Assembly (NCBI GenBank): GCA_027946365.1
Contig: JAPEUQ010000009.1
Span: 1,674,001 to 1,738,000, forward strand
Origin: Kalmusia sp. IMI 367209
Lineage: Eukaryota; Ascomycota; Dothideomycetes; Pleosporales; Didymosphaeriaceae
Direction of reading: 5' to 3'
Length of the DNA: 64,000 bases
This document shows positions 20,090 to 32,184 of this stretch, in pieces; within the stretch, counting starts at the first letter, position 1, and every line of letters begins with the position of its first letter. The notes below the pieces were generated by a model. It made no database searches, was not told where the DNA came from, and saw nothing but the letters and a program-made list of their open reading frames with translations. Made by a program: the position numbers and the translations under genes.

Positions 20090-23000
20090 ATGGGAAGGAT
20101 GTCGTCAATGGAGAGGCGCCATGCGCCCATTGTGCAATTGAGCATTACTACAGTTGCAGCCATGTCCACGGGCTTAGGAGTACTCTTCCTTGGCCTAATC
20201 ATCTTCATCGTTATTCTCCTTGTCCGAGACCGTCGAGAGCACGACAGGGCGATGGCAGATCTGGAAGAGCGAGGGATAGCAATAGCGCAAACACAGAAAG
20301 ACGCGAAACGAGAAACGGTGACGAAACCGCGCGCCGTGCTGAGGCGCAATACGATTCTTCCATTCAATTCAAAATCGGGCTGGGGAAATCTCCCGTCTGC
20401 GGAGACTATCAACCCTCCAGAGCCGCCGTCTTTTCCTCCGCATTACGCACCGCCCAAACCTGCGGGATTTGTACCAAAGCCCAAGCGATTGTCATGGCCA
20501 TTTCTAGGGCGTCGGGCCTCTGGAAAGGCAATTCGTATGAGGAAGATACGAGTCCCTGTACTTTCTACTGTCATCGAGAGCCCTAAACCTTCACCTTTGG
20601 TCCCTGTACTAAGTGGATCGCTTGGATGCGAACCTTCGTCACCAAGAAAGAGTCAGAGTCGGCCTTCTTCGGACCAGTCATTACTCCAACATCATCCTGC
20701 TTTCCGTAATCAAGAACAAGGGCCTGAATCTCAAGCCCATATGCCCTGCTCGGAGCCTCTTCAAGAGGGTGTAACTATCAAGTCTACATCCAAGACAGAA
20801 CAATCCACGAGGCCTAATCGATCACAGTCTATGGCAGACATTTCCATCAGCAGCGAGACTGGAAGCATGGCCACACGTCCGCGACCAAAGCTTCATGCGA
20901 GGTCAGTGAGCACATGTAGTCAGAAATCAGGGAATCCTCCAGTAGGTGGTTTACCTATTCTTCCGTTGAAGGTCGCTCGAATCAAATCCGAGGCTCATAG
21001 ACGCAGCCTTCTGAACCAAAGCCCATCGCGTCTATCAGTATCAAGCTTCGAGTCAGCAGGCAGCTCCATTCTCGCGACACAATACAGCCCGATTATGCGA
21101 TCGTCTAACTCTCGTGTACAGAAAGTGGCTAGGCGGGACTTTCAGAATTCTATTATTGTAGGACCGAGGCCTCCTCGCGGAAACTTGAGTCCGCATAGAA
21201 GGAATGAGCCGTCACAGAGCTCATTCAAGAGCAGCACGGCTCGTATCAGTTGCGCAACGCCACCAGTCACAAAAATGGATTCGCAGATTGAAAAACGACG
21301 TTCTTTGCTATCCAATTCCTCAAGTCTGCAGTCCCTCGGCAAGGTTAAGACCGCGGAGTCTGTTACTTTAAGCAAAGTGACCTCTCCAGCAGGCAGCCCG
21401 TTTGCGGTACACAACTTGACAACCCCGAAACGGAGATCAGGCTCGTATGTCACTCCTTATGGCTCACCTGCAGATCGGAGAAAGCGTTCGTCTATCCTCC
21501 AAAGCGTATCCGGCAATTCGGGTGCTCCTACACGTCAGCTTTCACAGGCTTCTACACAGGCTTCTTCTACTCGAAGTAGCAACGGCAACCCTTTCCAGTG
21601 GGATCCCGCACCAATGTCCGCGAGTAAACCTTCAGCCCTGAAAGGCAGCCCCAGCGCTCGTAAGCCTGGACACAGACAACAGGGCTGTGTCCGCATCTCA
21701 CTTGTTCCCACTTTACTTGGACCTCGCAGTCGCTCGCCTAGCCCAGTGATCCACGATATCAAAGAAGAGTCACCCAATGCCCCCTATAAGACAGTGCCAA
21801 ACATCAGGCATGGATCATCAAACATAAGATCTCTACCGCGACCGCCGAGTACTTCCACCTTTGCGCCTGATCTAAAATTCAATACGACAAGCATCCGCGC
21901 TTCACTTACCGCCAGCTCGCCTGCCTTGTCCATGGCAAACTATGACCATGGCCCAATCGGTACACCTATCAAGACACGGTACAATTCTAGCCTTTCGGAT
22001 ACATCACGGCAAGATAGTAGGAATAGGATGAGTACAGGGTCTATCTTCACTATTCCCACGTTTCCGAGTCCTTGTCACGAGTTGTCATATCCTAATACTA
22101 TGATTTCACCTCCGCCTATGTTCGCTTTATTACAACAATCTAACGAGCATGGAAATGAGGCAAAGCTGTGCGATGAAATCGCTGTAATGTCATCTCCATT
22201 CGAGATGCTCTCTGACCTGAACTCATCACCGAGAAGGCCTCTCTTGCTCGACGAATTCGATCCTGAGCGCTCTTACGTCGTCCATCAGACGCCAACAAAT
22301 AATCTGACTAGGACTTTTTCATCCCCGTTTTCGACCATTCCAGAAGAATCATCAGCCCATACAAATCGCACGATAAATTATGAGCACTTGAGATCGGAGG
22401 ACTCGCCGCCGTGTTCACCAAAGTCTATATTAGCGCCGAAATTTTCAGAGCTCCGCGATGGCGCTGCGTATAGCTTACCCATTGCCGAAACTGCTATTCC
22501 AGAAGACCCATTGGATACCATTGATCCTTCTATCCTGAGCAAAGAGGCGTTTACTAGCCTAAGTAATCCCTTTGATAACAAAAGCGGCAGTATCGTCAAA
22601 AAATCAATTATCAACCGAAACAGTATACCAATGCCTACAAGCCCTACTTTAGCAATGGATTCGATGCAGCCCCTGCTCGAAGCCGCGTTGCCTTCCAGCG
22701 CATTCACCCTGAACCTCGATCCACCTTTAGCACTACAGGAATCTCGTACCAACCTTGAGCCACCTAATCGATCCATACAGTCATCACCAAATTCGGTCTA
22801 CTCTTCCCCTCCCCTCCCCTCCCCTCACCGTCGCCTGTACACATCCCACCGAGCTCCCCTCGACCTGCGCACGCTCAGCTCCCAAGGCTCACCATAGATT
22901 TCAGCGACATGCCAACGCTCACACCATGCGGACCAAGAAATCCCCCACCCCACTCGATACGCTCCTCCATACAAACCCTTCGACGCATGAATTCGGACAC

Positions 23001-23730
23001 GAAGAAAGGTGGGCGTGCGGAGCGGCGATATCTCCACCTCGGACGGGAAGATAGTATCACGCTCCCCGGCGAAGAGAGCTGGCTCGAAAAACTCGACGCG
23101 CCTTCTGAAGAGGAAGACGAGACGTGGGACGAAGAAAAAGAGCGGCGACTTGTCGGCGACCTACTCAATGACTGGGAGGAAGACGCTGCGGTACTCAGTC
23201 TCAACTTACCGCCGATGTTACCCATATCCGCACAAATTCCCACTGCATCTCCATCACAGGACACCTCCTCAACCCCTCACAAAACCGATCGACACGAAAT
23301 CGAAGAGCCGAAGGAGGTACAGGTAACGTCTAGTCCACGCCAAAGTACTCCGGTTGGGGCTAGTAATAGAAGTTCTAGTATATGGGAAGACGGCGAAAAG
23401 TTCTGGGCTAGCACGCCGCCGCACCCGCCGAACTCACCTAATAAATCGAAACAACACTTCATACCGCTGTGCTCATCTCCCATCTCCACATTCAGTCCTC
23501 GAACATCAAAGAAAAGGCATTTTGAGGTTGCGAAGGATGAGGAGGTGGCAGCGCAGGAGGATACTCATGGGGGTAAGAGGGTGGAGTATGAGGGACGGAG
23601 AAGAAATAGCAATAGGAAGAGAAGCATTCTAGGAGTTGGTACGTCGAATGTGAGAGTTATTGTGAGTCCTCCGAGTGCAGGGGGAACGCCAGGGAGCTTG
23701 TATGATGCGGATGGGTTCTTGAGAAGTTGA
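20090..23730 (+). CDS. Large Ser/Pro-rich single-pass membrane protein, frame broken at CCCCT repeat
   Basis: One frame runs 20090-22897 and a second, overlapping in sense, continues to 23730; together about 1,210 residues. The first ~20 residues are extracytosolic, then one hydrophobic helix (GLGVLFLGLIIFIVILLV) followed by RDRREHDRAMADLEERGIA, so this is a signal-anchored protein with a long cytosolic tail. The tail is low complexity with many SPxR/RxxS phosphosite-like motifs (SPSRLSVSS, RRKRSSILQS). The downstream frame reads LTIDFSDMPTLTPCGPRNPPPHS, SIQTLRRMNSD, REDSITLPGEESWLEKLD and DADGFLRS, clearly coding. The two frames are separated only by the (CCCCT)4 tract at 22806-22825: removing one unit fuses them, giving SPPLPSPSPVHIPPSSPRP. 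A weak alternative is an 83-nt intron, GTCTAC at 22796 to CAG at 22878. Start could also be 20099, 20108 or 20162. Family unknown to me. Confidence 0.7.
22806..22825 (+). repeat. CCCCT pentanucleotide microsatellite, four units, inside coding sequence
   Basis: Four perfect CCCCT units. Because 5 is not a multiple of 3, each unit gained or lost changes the reading frame of the gene around it; with three units the upstream and downstream frames join. Confidence 0.9.
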
Positions 23731-24256
23731 TGTAGAGGTGGTGGAGCGATAATTGTGGTTGAAAGGTTAACGATGGTGTGATGTATTAGATTAATTGATA
23801 TAGTAACTACAGTGATAGTGCTTAATGGATATTGTTTAACTTTCGAAAGTGACTGAGCATTGTGGAAAACATTGGGCGCTTTCTCTGGGACCTCACTTTC
23901 CTTAGATGTATTCTAAATCAACTGCATGTAAATTTTCAAAAGTCGGTTGGCATACTTCGCCTCGTTGGAGCAAGACCACAAATTTAGAGAGCGTTGCGCT
24001 ATGGAGAGAACACAGTATTTGTGCAAGTGCTACTCGATCACTGTGATTGGTGCGCTCGTAATTGCATGTGATGTGCGCACAGCCTGTTAGGTATAGCGCA
24101 TCTGTTGTGGATCCTTTCTCGTATCCTTTCCTCTGACGTCCATGCAGTACACATCCAACTCTTTGTTTTGGGCTTTTGTGCAATGTGCGTTTTAGATTTA
24201 CAGATACGTAAGTGAAGTGTATAAGAAGAAATTGATGAATCCAGCGATTCTAAGGC
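23731..24256. other. Intergenic, no gene seen
   Basis: Spacer before the Zn2Cys6 gene. Short opposite-strand frames only. Confidence 0.5.
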
Positions 24257-25947
24257 ATGTTGCAATTGCGGCCTAAAAGGTACCGCAACAGCAGCGCTAG
24301 GGTTAAGACTGGGTGTAAAACATGCAAGTATGTTACTTGAGCATCACGTTTTGAAGAATGACTGAAAGACAATAGGATCAGACACGTAAAGTGTGATGAA
24401 AAGAAACCTGAATGTTCAAGGCATATATGGACGGACCATCTTTAGGAGTTGTCACTAACCGGACTAGGTGCACAAATACAGGTAGAAAGTGTGACGGTTA
24501 CTCTAAGCCCGGGGGAGATGACCAGATATTGAGTCGCGACCTGAGTCATGCCTTCGACCCCTACTTGTCCATATCCACTTTCTCTAGCTTTGGTGGCAAC
24601 GTCCACTATCTCGAGTTCTACCACTATCACGCTAGGCCGGCTATTTCTAGCACTTTTGACAACGAATTCTGGACTCAGACAGTTCTTCAGATTGCTGCCT
24701 CAGAGTCAGCGGTTCGTCACGCTCTGATAGCTCTAGCTTCTCTTATAGAAACCGAAGACGGCACCCTTAAGCATGCTCGCGCCGTATTTACAACACATTC
24801 CGGACCTAGCACCTTGTTGTATCACTACAACAAGTCTATACAATGTCTGGTTGAGCGCTTTAGCGATCCCTCATGCCAACCAGAAATTGGGCTTGTTACA
24901 TGCCTTCTGTACATATGCATCGAATACTTGCGTGGAGATTACCGGACAGCATTCAAGCACCTACGAAGCGGACTTGGTATCATCGTTGAGCAGCGGATGA
25001 GACAGCGACGTACTTTACCAATATCTACGCCACCGGGGTCGGTCAGAATGGAGTTTGGCGAAGTGATTCAGCCCGCCTCTATGATCGAGGATAAACTCTC
25101 GCCGATCTATATGCGAGCCGTCGCATCCGCACTTATGTTTGGCGAATTGCTGGAGGAAGTAATCGAGATACCATGTCCCTCTCCTACATCCTTCCGCCAA
25201 CAACCCATTAAAAATATATACGAGGCTCAATGCTCTAGCCACGAACTTCGGAATGCTACACTGCTCTTCCTTCGACAAATCGGCGTCTCGTTGATGCAGC
25301 GAGGACACCCGACCACCGAGGACCTTAAGCACCAGGGCCACGTTCTAGAGAGCCAGGTAGCTTGGTATCACGCACTACAACAATTTGAACAGATTCAGGC
25401 ATTGTCAAAGGTTGATGAGGTAACTATTGGCTGCCTTAAAGTAACTTACTTCGCCATTTACTCGTGGACGGCATGTGCAACGCAGATCACTCAAACACCT
25501 TTCGATGCACACCTCTCACACTTCCGCTCCATCATCCACCACGCTCGACTGGTCCTTAATTCCACATCTTACGCCTCTAATACCCCCGTCAAATTTGCAT
25601 TCGAAATTTCTGTCGTTCCCGCACTCTTCCACGTCGCAGTCCGTTGCAGATGCCCCAAGGTCCGACGACAAGCAGTTGCGCTTCTCGAATTGCAGCCTGT
25701 TCGTGAAGGCCTGTGGGATGCGCAGCAGTACGTCATAGTTGCAAAGCGTGTGATTGAGATTGAAGAGGAGGAGGTGGATCCTGAAACCGGGTGGCCAGGT
25801 GAAATGACGAGGGTATATGCTACTGTTGTTAATGGGGATATGGATTGTCACGGTGGGTTTTCGGTGTATTTCCTGCCAGTGAAGTTGGCTGGAGTGTGCG
25901 ATGAGAATGGGCAGCAGAAGATAGTGCATGAGCGATTTACTTTGTGA
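24257..25947 (+). CDS. Zn2Cys6 fungal transcription factor
   Basis: Exons 24257-24327, 24376-24420 and 24468-25947, 531 residues. The two introns sit inside the DNA-binding domain and splicing yields a perfect binuclear zinc cluster, CKTCKIRHVKCDEKKPEC then SRCTNTGRKC, spacing C-x2-C-x6-C-x6-C-x2-C-x6-C, at about residues 21-48. Intron 1 is GTATGT...ATAG; intron 2 is a GC-AG intron (TCAAG/GCATAT...CTAG/GTGC), the only joining that restores the cluster. If intron 2 is retained the frame is lost. The rest is the middle-homology/regulatory region typical of the family: YLEFYHYHARPAIS, WTQTVLQIAASESAVRHALIALASL, GLVTCLLYICIEYLRGDY. It ends ...IVHERFTL. Such proteins bind CGG-type half sites as dimers. 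It is the only regulator near the NRPS-like gene 2.3 kb downstream, so it could control that locus, but distance and a tRNA in between weaken this. Confidence 0.88.
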
Positions 25948-27899
25948 ATAACGGCATTGCTTGTACCAGCCATTTACAAAGCGAATCCTACTTATTTGTG
26001 CTTTCTCAGCCCTGCTTCGTCACATTTTCATTTGGAGCTCGTTACGGCTGGTTTATCTTCCGATCGAAGAAATATCATATCGCAGAATGAAACGTATCTC
26101 CAGATCGCGCAAGAATAGAACACTCAGGAAAGAATTTCGGGCCATATTTCCAACTCGAAAAGCTTACGATTTCCGATTGTTCCATACATCAATGAGACTT
26201 ACACTGGAACACAAGATTGCGCTAAGAGTGTAAGACAGGTGAATGCTTTCGAACGACTCGGTACCTCGTACCCACGGCTTCAGACAGGCCATGCTAAAGT
26301 ATCGAGAACACGCCTTGGACCCAAGCTCTTGTGCTCAATCACAAAGCGCCACGAACTATACTACTACTAGACTGGCAGCCTAGGTCAGAGACTACAAAGA
26401 ATGCGTTTCTTGACTTCTAAGTGTGGATCCCCTGAAAGCGGTATAGATAATTCTTAATTCCCCTATCGATCAACTCTGCGCCATACTCTTTAGACCTCCT
26501 TTTACACAGTGCTGTAGTAACATTCAGCATTGCAATCTACGAAATCTGCTTATTAACACATTTATATAACGGGATATGAAGAATGAAGCGAAATCCGTGC
26601 AGCCTAGTCATAGTGATGTCGACTAACGGAGTACCATGAGCGAGGAGTAAACTTAAGGTATTTGAGAGCAGGGCTGTTGAAGCTGAGTACTGTATTTGTG
26701 GTGGAGAATAATGATCGATGGAATCTATTTATTCTACAGGATATCAACAATACAATGTCTGGTTTTCTGCCACGCCTTATGAGAGTGGGTTCTCCTAAAT
26801 TTGACTTGGGCTTCGAGTGGGCTACTTGACTCCTCAGTACACTGGCGAATTTTCCTAAGTATAGGCTGAAATGTCTTAATATTATATAGTAGCCAGTTCT
26901 AGTATGTTGATTAACTCATAAAAAATCGTGCACAGAAGATTTTAGACTTATTCTTATCAATATTCGTGAACCGAGATACTGGAGGCTTCTCTGTTAATAT
27001 CTGTAGTCACCAATAGGGTTATTCACTATTACCCTGTTGAATTCGACCCCTGTACCTAGAAATCAATCTTTGCATCATTGTGGAAACGACAGTGTAACGT
27101 TATGGGGTGGGTTGGAATCGTTGAGGCACTCCGATGTCGCCTCAAACACCAGTCTTTTGCATTGTTCTATACCTAGCGGACAGCTTCATTACTATTGATC
27201 TGTAGCCAAAAGAGAATTCAAGGAAAGTATTGTGCTTTTGCTTCTGAACGTCTTCACATTTTCGCGACTGCAATTAATGTTTGGCAGAATCCCTTAAACA
27301 GAACGGTGTTTACCTTAGTGCTAGGTCACGCAAGTTTCGACTGTAAAATATCAACACTACGGGCTCCCAGCCTCTTATTCGGAGATGTCATATTAATTGA
27401 GTAGACAGCACTGCCATATTAATAACATCCATTAAGTTGAACCAAGACGCAGCTTATAGTGAAGCAAGACTGATATCTGCGACCAACCTCGACGTGCCGC
27501 AATAGACGTAGTGCGCAGAACCCGTACGTGGAGCTAGTACACACACACAAGTACGAACATCACATAACCGACGAACCCATTCAAGCTTTTGTAACGCTCG
27601 TTGCACAAAATATACAAAAACCGTTTTAGCTGCTACTAATCGGGCCCATTTCCATAAAGTTCCAGCCTCTTCAGCCATCGCGATGTGTTGATCTGCACGC
27701 GCGCTTTAGCGCCCAAATAGCCGACGGGATGGCGCGCATTAAAGCCTTCAGTAAGGGGCTAGTTGGGTAAACTGATCGAGCGCCAAGCCGCTAAATTGAT
27801 GTCATGCATCACCTCACGGATGAAGCGTGACGAGCCTACATCATCAATTGATCTTGGGATATCTATTATTTTGACAACAAAGTGTACATCAAACCTCAT
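25948..27899. other. Long gene-free, AT-leaning stretch
   Basis: 1.95 kb with no recognisable gene, the largest such gap in the window. The part from about 26500 to 27450 is visibly AT-richer than neighbours. No reverse transcriptase, transposase or terminal repeat was recognised, so a decayed repeat is possible but not shown. Confidence 0.5.
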
Positions 27900-27980
27900 G
27901 GCACTTTGGCGGAGTGGTTATCGCGCAGGCCTGCTAAGCCTGTTCCTTCGGGAGCGTGAGTTCGAATCTCACAGGTGTCG
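27900..27980 (+). tRNA. tRNA-Ser (anticodon GCU)
   Basis: 81 nt. The acceptor stem pairs GGCACTT with AGGTGTC (G-U pairs allowed) and is followed by G73. The anticodon arm is CAGGC-CTGCTAA-GCCTG, giving anticodon GCT (GCU), which reads AGC/AGU serine codons. A long variable arm (TTCC-TTC-GGGA), diagnostic of serine tRNAs, precedes the T arm GTGAGTTCGAATCTCAC. No intron. Internal Pol III promoter boxes are present: A box TGGCGGAGTGG and B box GTTCGAATC. CCA is not encoded, as expected for a nuclear tRNA gene. Confidence 0.95.
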
Positions 27981-27985
27981 TTTGC

Positions 27986-28018
27986 TTTTGGTCTTTTGTT
28001 TTCCTCTGTTTTTTTTTT
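27986..28018 (+). terminator. Pol III terminator, T runs after tRNA-Ser
   Basis: T4 at 27986-27989, T4 at 27994-27997 and a T10 run at about 28009-28018 follow the tRNA directly. Confidence 0.8.
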
Positions 28019-28273
28019 CCATATATTTTGTTTTTGCCGAAATTTTTATCAGCTTCGTCGTGGTGCATTGCGACCAATTGTGACTTGACTATATGCAGTC
28101 TCTACTTGTGAAATAATTGCACTATCACGTCCATTACGCAACCGTCCATCGGCGAAAAACATGAAAGCATTATCATAACATTGCTTGCGGGAGTAAAACA
28201 TTGATATCGTCGCACACCGTAAATCTAACAATTTGATTTCTCCGCCTCCGCAACAGTCCTCCTACAACTTCAT

Positions 28274-31200
28274 TCACTCAAACTGGTCCAAGAACCCACT
28301 AACCGGCGCTTCCCAATTTCCCTCCTCTAACAACCACACAATCGCCTTCTCCACATCCTTCACAAACCTTTCCACTTCTAGCGCCGAGTAATTCGCCACA
28401 TCCCACCTCAAACTAATCATGAATGTTGTCGCCTGTGGTCCGCCCAAGCCCGCGACAAACACCAGTCCCAGCGCAGCCCGGATAGCAATTTGGCCGATAC
28501 GGATCTTCTCGTAGTCGCCCAGGAAGCCAGGTACCCAGGTGAGGAACTGTGTGCGGTGTGTCTCGTAGATCATTTCACCGGCATTTTCGCCAGGATGAAG
28601 CTCGTTGAGCGCGGAGATGATGCGGCGCCAGGGAGCGTGGGAGCGCTTAGTGAGCTCGAATTGCTCCGTTTGGAGACGGTCGAGGAAGGCAATGGCGGAC
28701 TCGGAGCGCTCGACAGGTATTACGTTGGTGACAGCGTTCATAGTAGGCCCTGCGACGTCGGAGGCGTCGAGATCAGCGACCGTTGAGCCGTTAGCACCAG
28801 GAAGGTGCCGAAGGGTGTCTGGCCAAAAGGGAAAGGAGGAGCGCGCGGCTTCGAAATTGCTGAAGAGGGCGTGGGTGTGCTTGGTGCGTGTGATGTTGAC
28901 AAGTGCCATAGCTGCTTTAAGAACGACAGAGGCCGTGATATGAGAGTGATGGCGCTTGAGGTTCAGAAGTGAAGGGGCATCGAAGCCGTAGTCTATGCCA
29001 TCTGGGGACGAGGTGATCTCCTGGCGAGGGACGTTGGCGGGAGGATACAGAGCCTTGCGATGTTGATGAATGTTCGCGAGGCGCTTGACATGCCAGTCTA
29101 CTTCGAAAGTGGCCCGCGGTGAATTTCTCAGCGAGTGGTAAACATCTGCCCATCTATTGGAAGTCAGCATGCTTTACTTAGAGCAGTCAGAACTCGCGCC
29201 ATAACTTACAGTTGATATGGGACATGGGCGCGCAACGGCTGAGTTGGCTCGAGAAGAGCCTTGTTCAGATCTTCGAGCATGAGGCGCATCGACGAAGCAT
29301 CATGGACGATATGATGTACTGGAAGATCTCAGCTTCTGCCATCATCTTTTGAGATCGTTCGCATCACTTACCATAAAGCACAAATCCAGCTGATTGGATA
29401 TCTTCGATGTTGTAGATCAGTGCGTGGAACAAAGGTCCAGGAAACACCGAATGCTCTGGATATGGGTAGTTAACGGCTATGTGTTGAAGTTCTGCAACAT
29501 TGGCCACAGAGCCGCTCTCTATCAAACAATGGTCATATAGCTTTCTCTTCGGCTTCATTGTGATATAGAAGGGAGACTTGTCTTCCCCGTGCACGTAAAA
29601 TGAGGTCCAGATTGGGTTGTTCTTGAGAGTGGTCGTCAAGGCCTCTTTCAACGTCTATTCAGGCTGTCAGCAATATTCAAACAGCCACCCTGGCCTTCCT
29701 GTAGAGCCATACCTGTACGGTGGAGCCTTCAGCAACAATTGAAATACCAAAGTTCCAGGTATTGATGAGCTTCTCCCGTTCCATCACATGAATGAAGTCG
29801 CTCGTTTGAATGACATTTTCAACATCCCGATCGAAGTCAAATCCCTGTTTCGATAGAGCTGAAGTCGCCACTTCCTTGAATACTTCTACACTATTGTACG
29901 GTCCAATGATAGTTTGGATTTCGTCGAGAGTTTGTGATTGTTCGGGTGGTGAAAGCTGGATAGCCGAGTCCCGCTTAGACTTAGAGCCTTTGCGTTGCAG
30001 CGCCATGATCTGACTATGGAGATCTGCGTTGTCTGACATTTCCTTTACCGAAAGTGTGACACCAAGCTCTTTGCGATACATAGCTCTCACACGCATGATC
30101 GTAATTGAATCTGCGAAGTTGAAGGTCGGGGCCTCTTTGTCTAGTTTTGCTGGTTCGATACCAGTGGCTCTCCACCACACGTGAAGTACTGTCTCCTCGA
30201 TAGACCTGGGTTCGGTGGGTTTGTGAGAGAATTCATCGACGCTGTCATTGAGATTTGCATGACCAACGCCTTTGAGATCATTGACGGCTTCCGGCTGTGG
30301 CTCGCGCAACCTTCGATGAGCTGCAACAAGAGCCCGAAGAGCCCCCTTCTGAATCTTGCTAGACGCAGTGCGGGGATAGTCCTCAAGACCAAGAGTTTCA
30401 AGTGTGATCACTTCATCTGGCACGTGCAACATACCCATCGATTGGCGAACAGCATCTTGCAACTGACCTGCTGGATTGTCACCGGCAGGAAGCTTTCGTA
30501 CCAAAGCCACAGGCACTTCTCCTGCAATCGAGTCTGCTGCTCCAACAACTTGTGCCTAGTATCGGTCAGTGAATAGTTCTCAGTGTGCATAAGTTGACAA
30601 TTCTTACTTCGACTCCAGGAAAATGATTCAAGACAGCTTCGATGGCTGCAGGTGCGATGTTTTCACCGCCTCGAATGATCATATCTTTGTACCTGTTACC
30701 AATAAGTACCATGCGTTCAACTCTGGCTTGGAAAGTGCATATGAAGCGGATGGAAAGTCTCACCTCCCAACGATAGACACACGTCCATCAGGATGCATGA
30801 CTCCACGATCACCGGTCTTAAACCAAGTTCGATCTTCCTCAACATAAAAACTCTCAGCTCCAAAGTCGTTGCCGATATAGCCTGCAATTACTCCAGGTCC
30901 ACTCTCATGTATTTCACCAGGTTGGCCACGTGGAAGCGGTGTATTGATTCCGGGGCACAGATGCGAATATGAGCCCCAGGAGCTGCTTGTCCGCATATCA
31001 CATCGCCACCTCGGATCAGCCTCTCCGGGTCAGACGTCGGTGTAGCCCAAACTGGACTACCCTCTGTCATGCCAAAGCCAGTGGACACACCCTGAGTGCC
31101 AAGGACCTCGATCACCTGTCGCATAAACTTCGGCGTAATAGCTGACCCAGCAAGACATAAGTCTTTAACGTCAGGGAAGGTGATCCCTTGAGGCTCGACG

Positions 31201-32184
31201 TAATCGAGGAAGCTGTGAAGTGCGGTGGGCACAAGACCCGTGTGGGTGCACTTGTGCAGTGCCAAAGCTCTTGCCATTGCAGCCGGTTCGTATGAAGCAG
31301 ATGGATATATGACTGCACCACCGTTGCAAAAAGAGTGAAGAATAAAGAAGTACCCCATGGCATGGTTGTTTGGTAGGACAGAGCAGAAGATGTCGTTCGG
31401 AGAAGCACCCCCGAGGCCCAAGTTCTTCATAAACGCGTTAAGGGTGCGATTGGTGTGGGGACAACCCTTGGGTAGCGAAGTGGTGCCGCTGGTAAACAGG
31501 ATCGTTACAGTGTCTTGAGAGTCTAGCTCCAGCTCGCGAGGGAGCTGCGTTCCGATGATGCCTTTTTCGTCCGAATTTGCTCTTTCTCCTATCGCAAGAA
31601 GATCGGCAACGGTGATCCACCCACCGTTCCCAGTATCTCCCCGCTCCAGATGTCCTGTTACCACCAGCTACAATCTTGAGAACTTTTCGTGTAGTCGAAT
31701 TGTCCAGTGTATCGAAAGCAGCTGCCAAGGCCGAGTCATCGACAATCACGGCAGCCACATCAGCAACAGTGAGCATGTGCTGTGTCTCGCTTACGTTTGC
31801 AAGATTGCGCGGATTGAGCGGTACAAATGGGCATCCCATCTTGTGAGCAGCCCAAAAAGCCATGGGAAACTCGACGCCATTCTTCAGAATAGACACAACT
31901 GATGACCCAGGTGCAAGACCAAGGGCAAGCAGACCTGCGGACAGGAGGTCGGCAGCTGAATCTAGCTGAGAATAGGTCCATTGAAGATGACCCTCGAAGC
32001 GATCCGGAATATGGTTAGAGCTCTCAATGCCGTAGAGGTTGGCGGGCTGGTGAAGACATGCCAGTGCAAGTTTGTCAGGGTGCTGTTTTGCAGCGTCCGC
32101 CAGTCGTTTCCAGACGGGCAAGGGGGAGTCTGGCCATTCGCCGCCAAACGCTTCGCTCAGCAGAGTTTCGTCGTTCGTAGCCAT
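28274..32184 (-). pseudogene. NRPS-like synthetase: adenylation - carrier - condensation, two frameshifts
   Basis: Exons 32184-30764, 30693-30608, 30555-29714, 29654-29372, 29318-29210 and 29153-28274; introns 52-70 nt, GT-AG; summed length 3,621 nt, about 1,206 residues. The first ~620 residues are an ANL adenylation domain: TILFTSGTTSLPKGCPHTN (A3), GFGMTEGSPVWAT (A5), WFKTGDRGVM (A7), GRYKDMIIRGGEN (A8), YPRTASSKIQKGALR (A10, Lys present). A carrier follows with NFADSITIMRVRAMY, keeping the phosphopantetheine serine but not the usual GGDS. The C-terminal half is condensation-like, with VHHIVHDASSM matching HHxxxDx, and ends SGFLDQFE. Inside exon 1 the frame moves by one base near 31610-31670 (IVAG then VTGHLERG) and back near 30941-30951 (ICAPE then NTPLPRGQPGE). 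As read, translation stops at 31438. It would load a carboxylic or amino acid and condense it; substrate not predictable here. Confidence 0.85.

Noticed and set aside
22796..22878. 83-nt intron as cause of the frame change at the CCCCT repeat
   Set aside because: Donor GTCTAC is weak, no branch site seen, and the skipped sequence reads well in the downstream frame; kept only as an alternative.
31560..31720. An intron explaining the first NRPS-like frameshift
   Set aside because: No GT-AG pair over 40 nt brings IVAG into frame with VTGHLERG without deleting conserved sequence.
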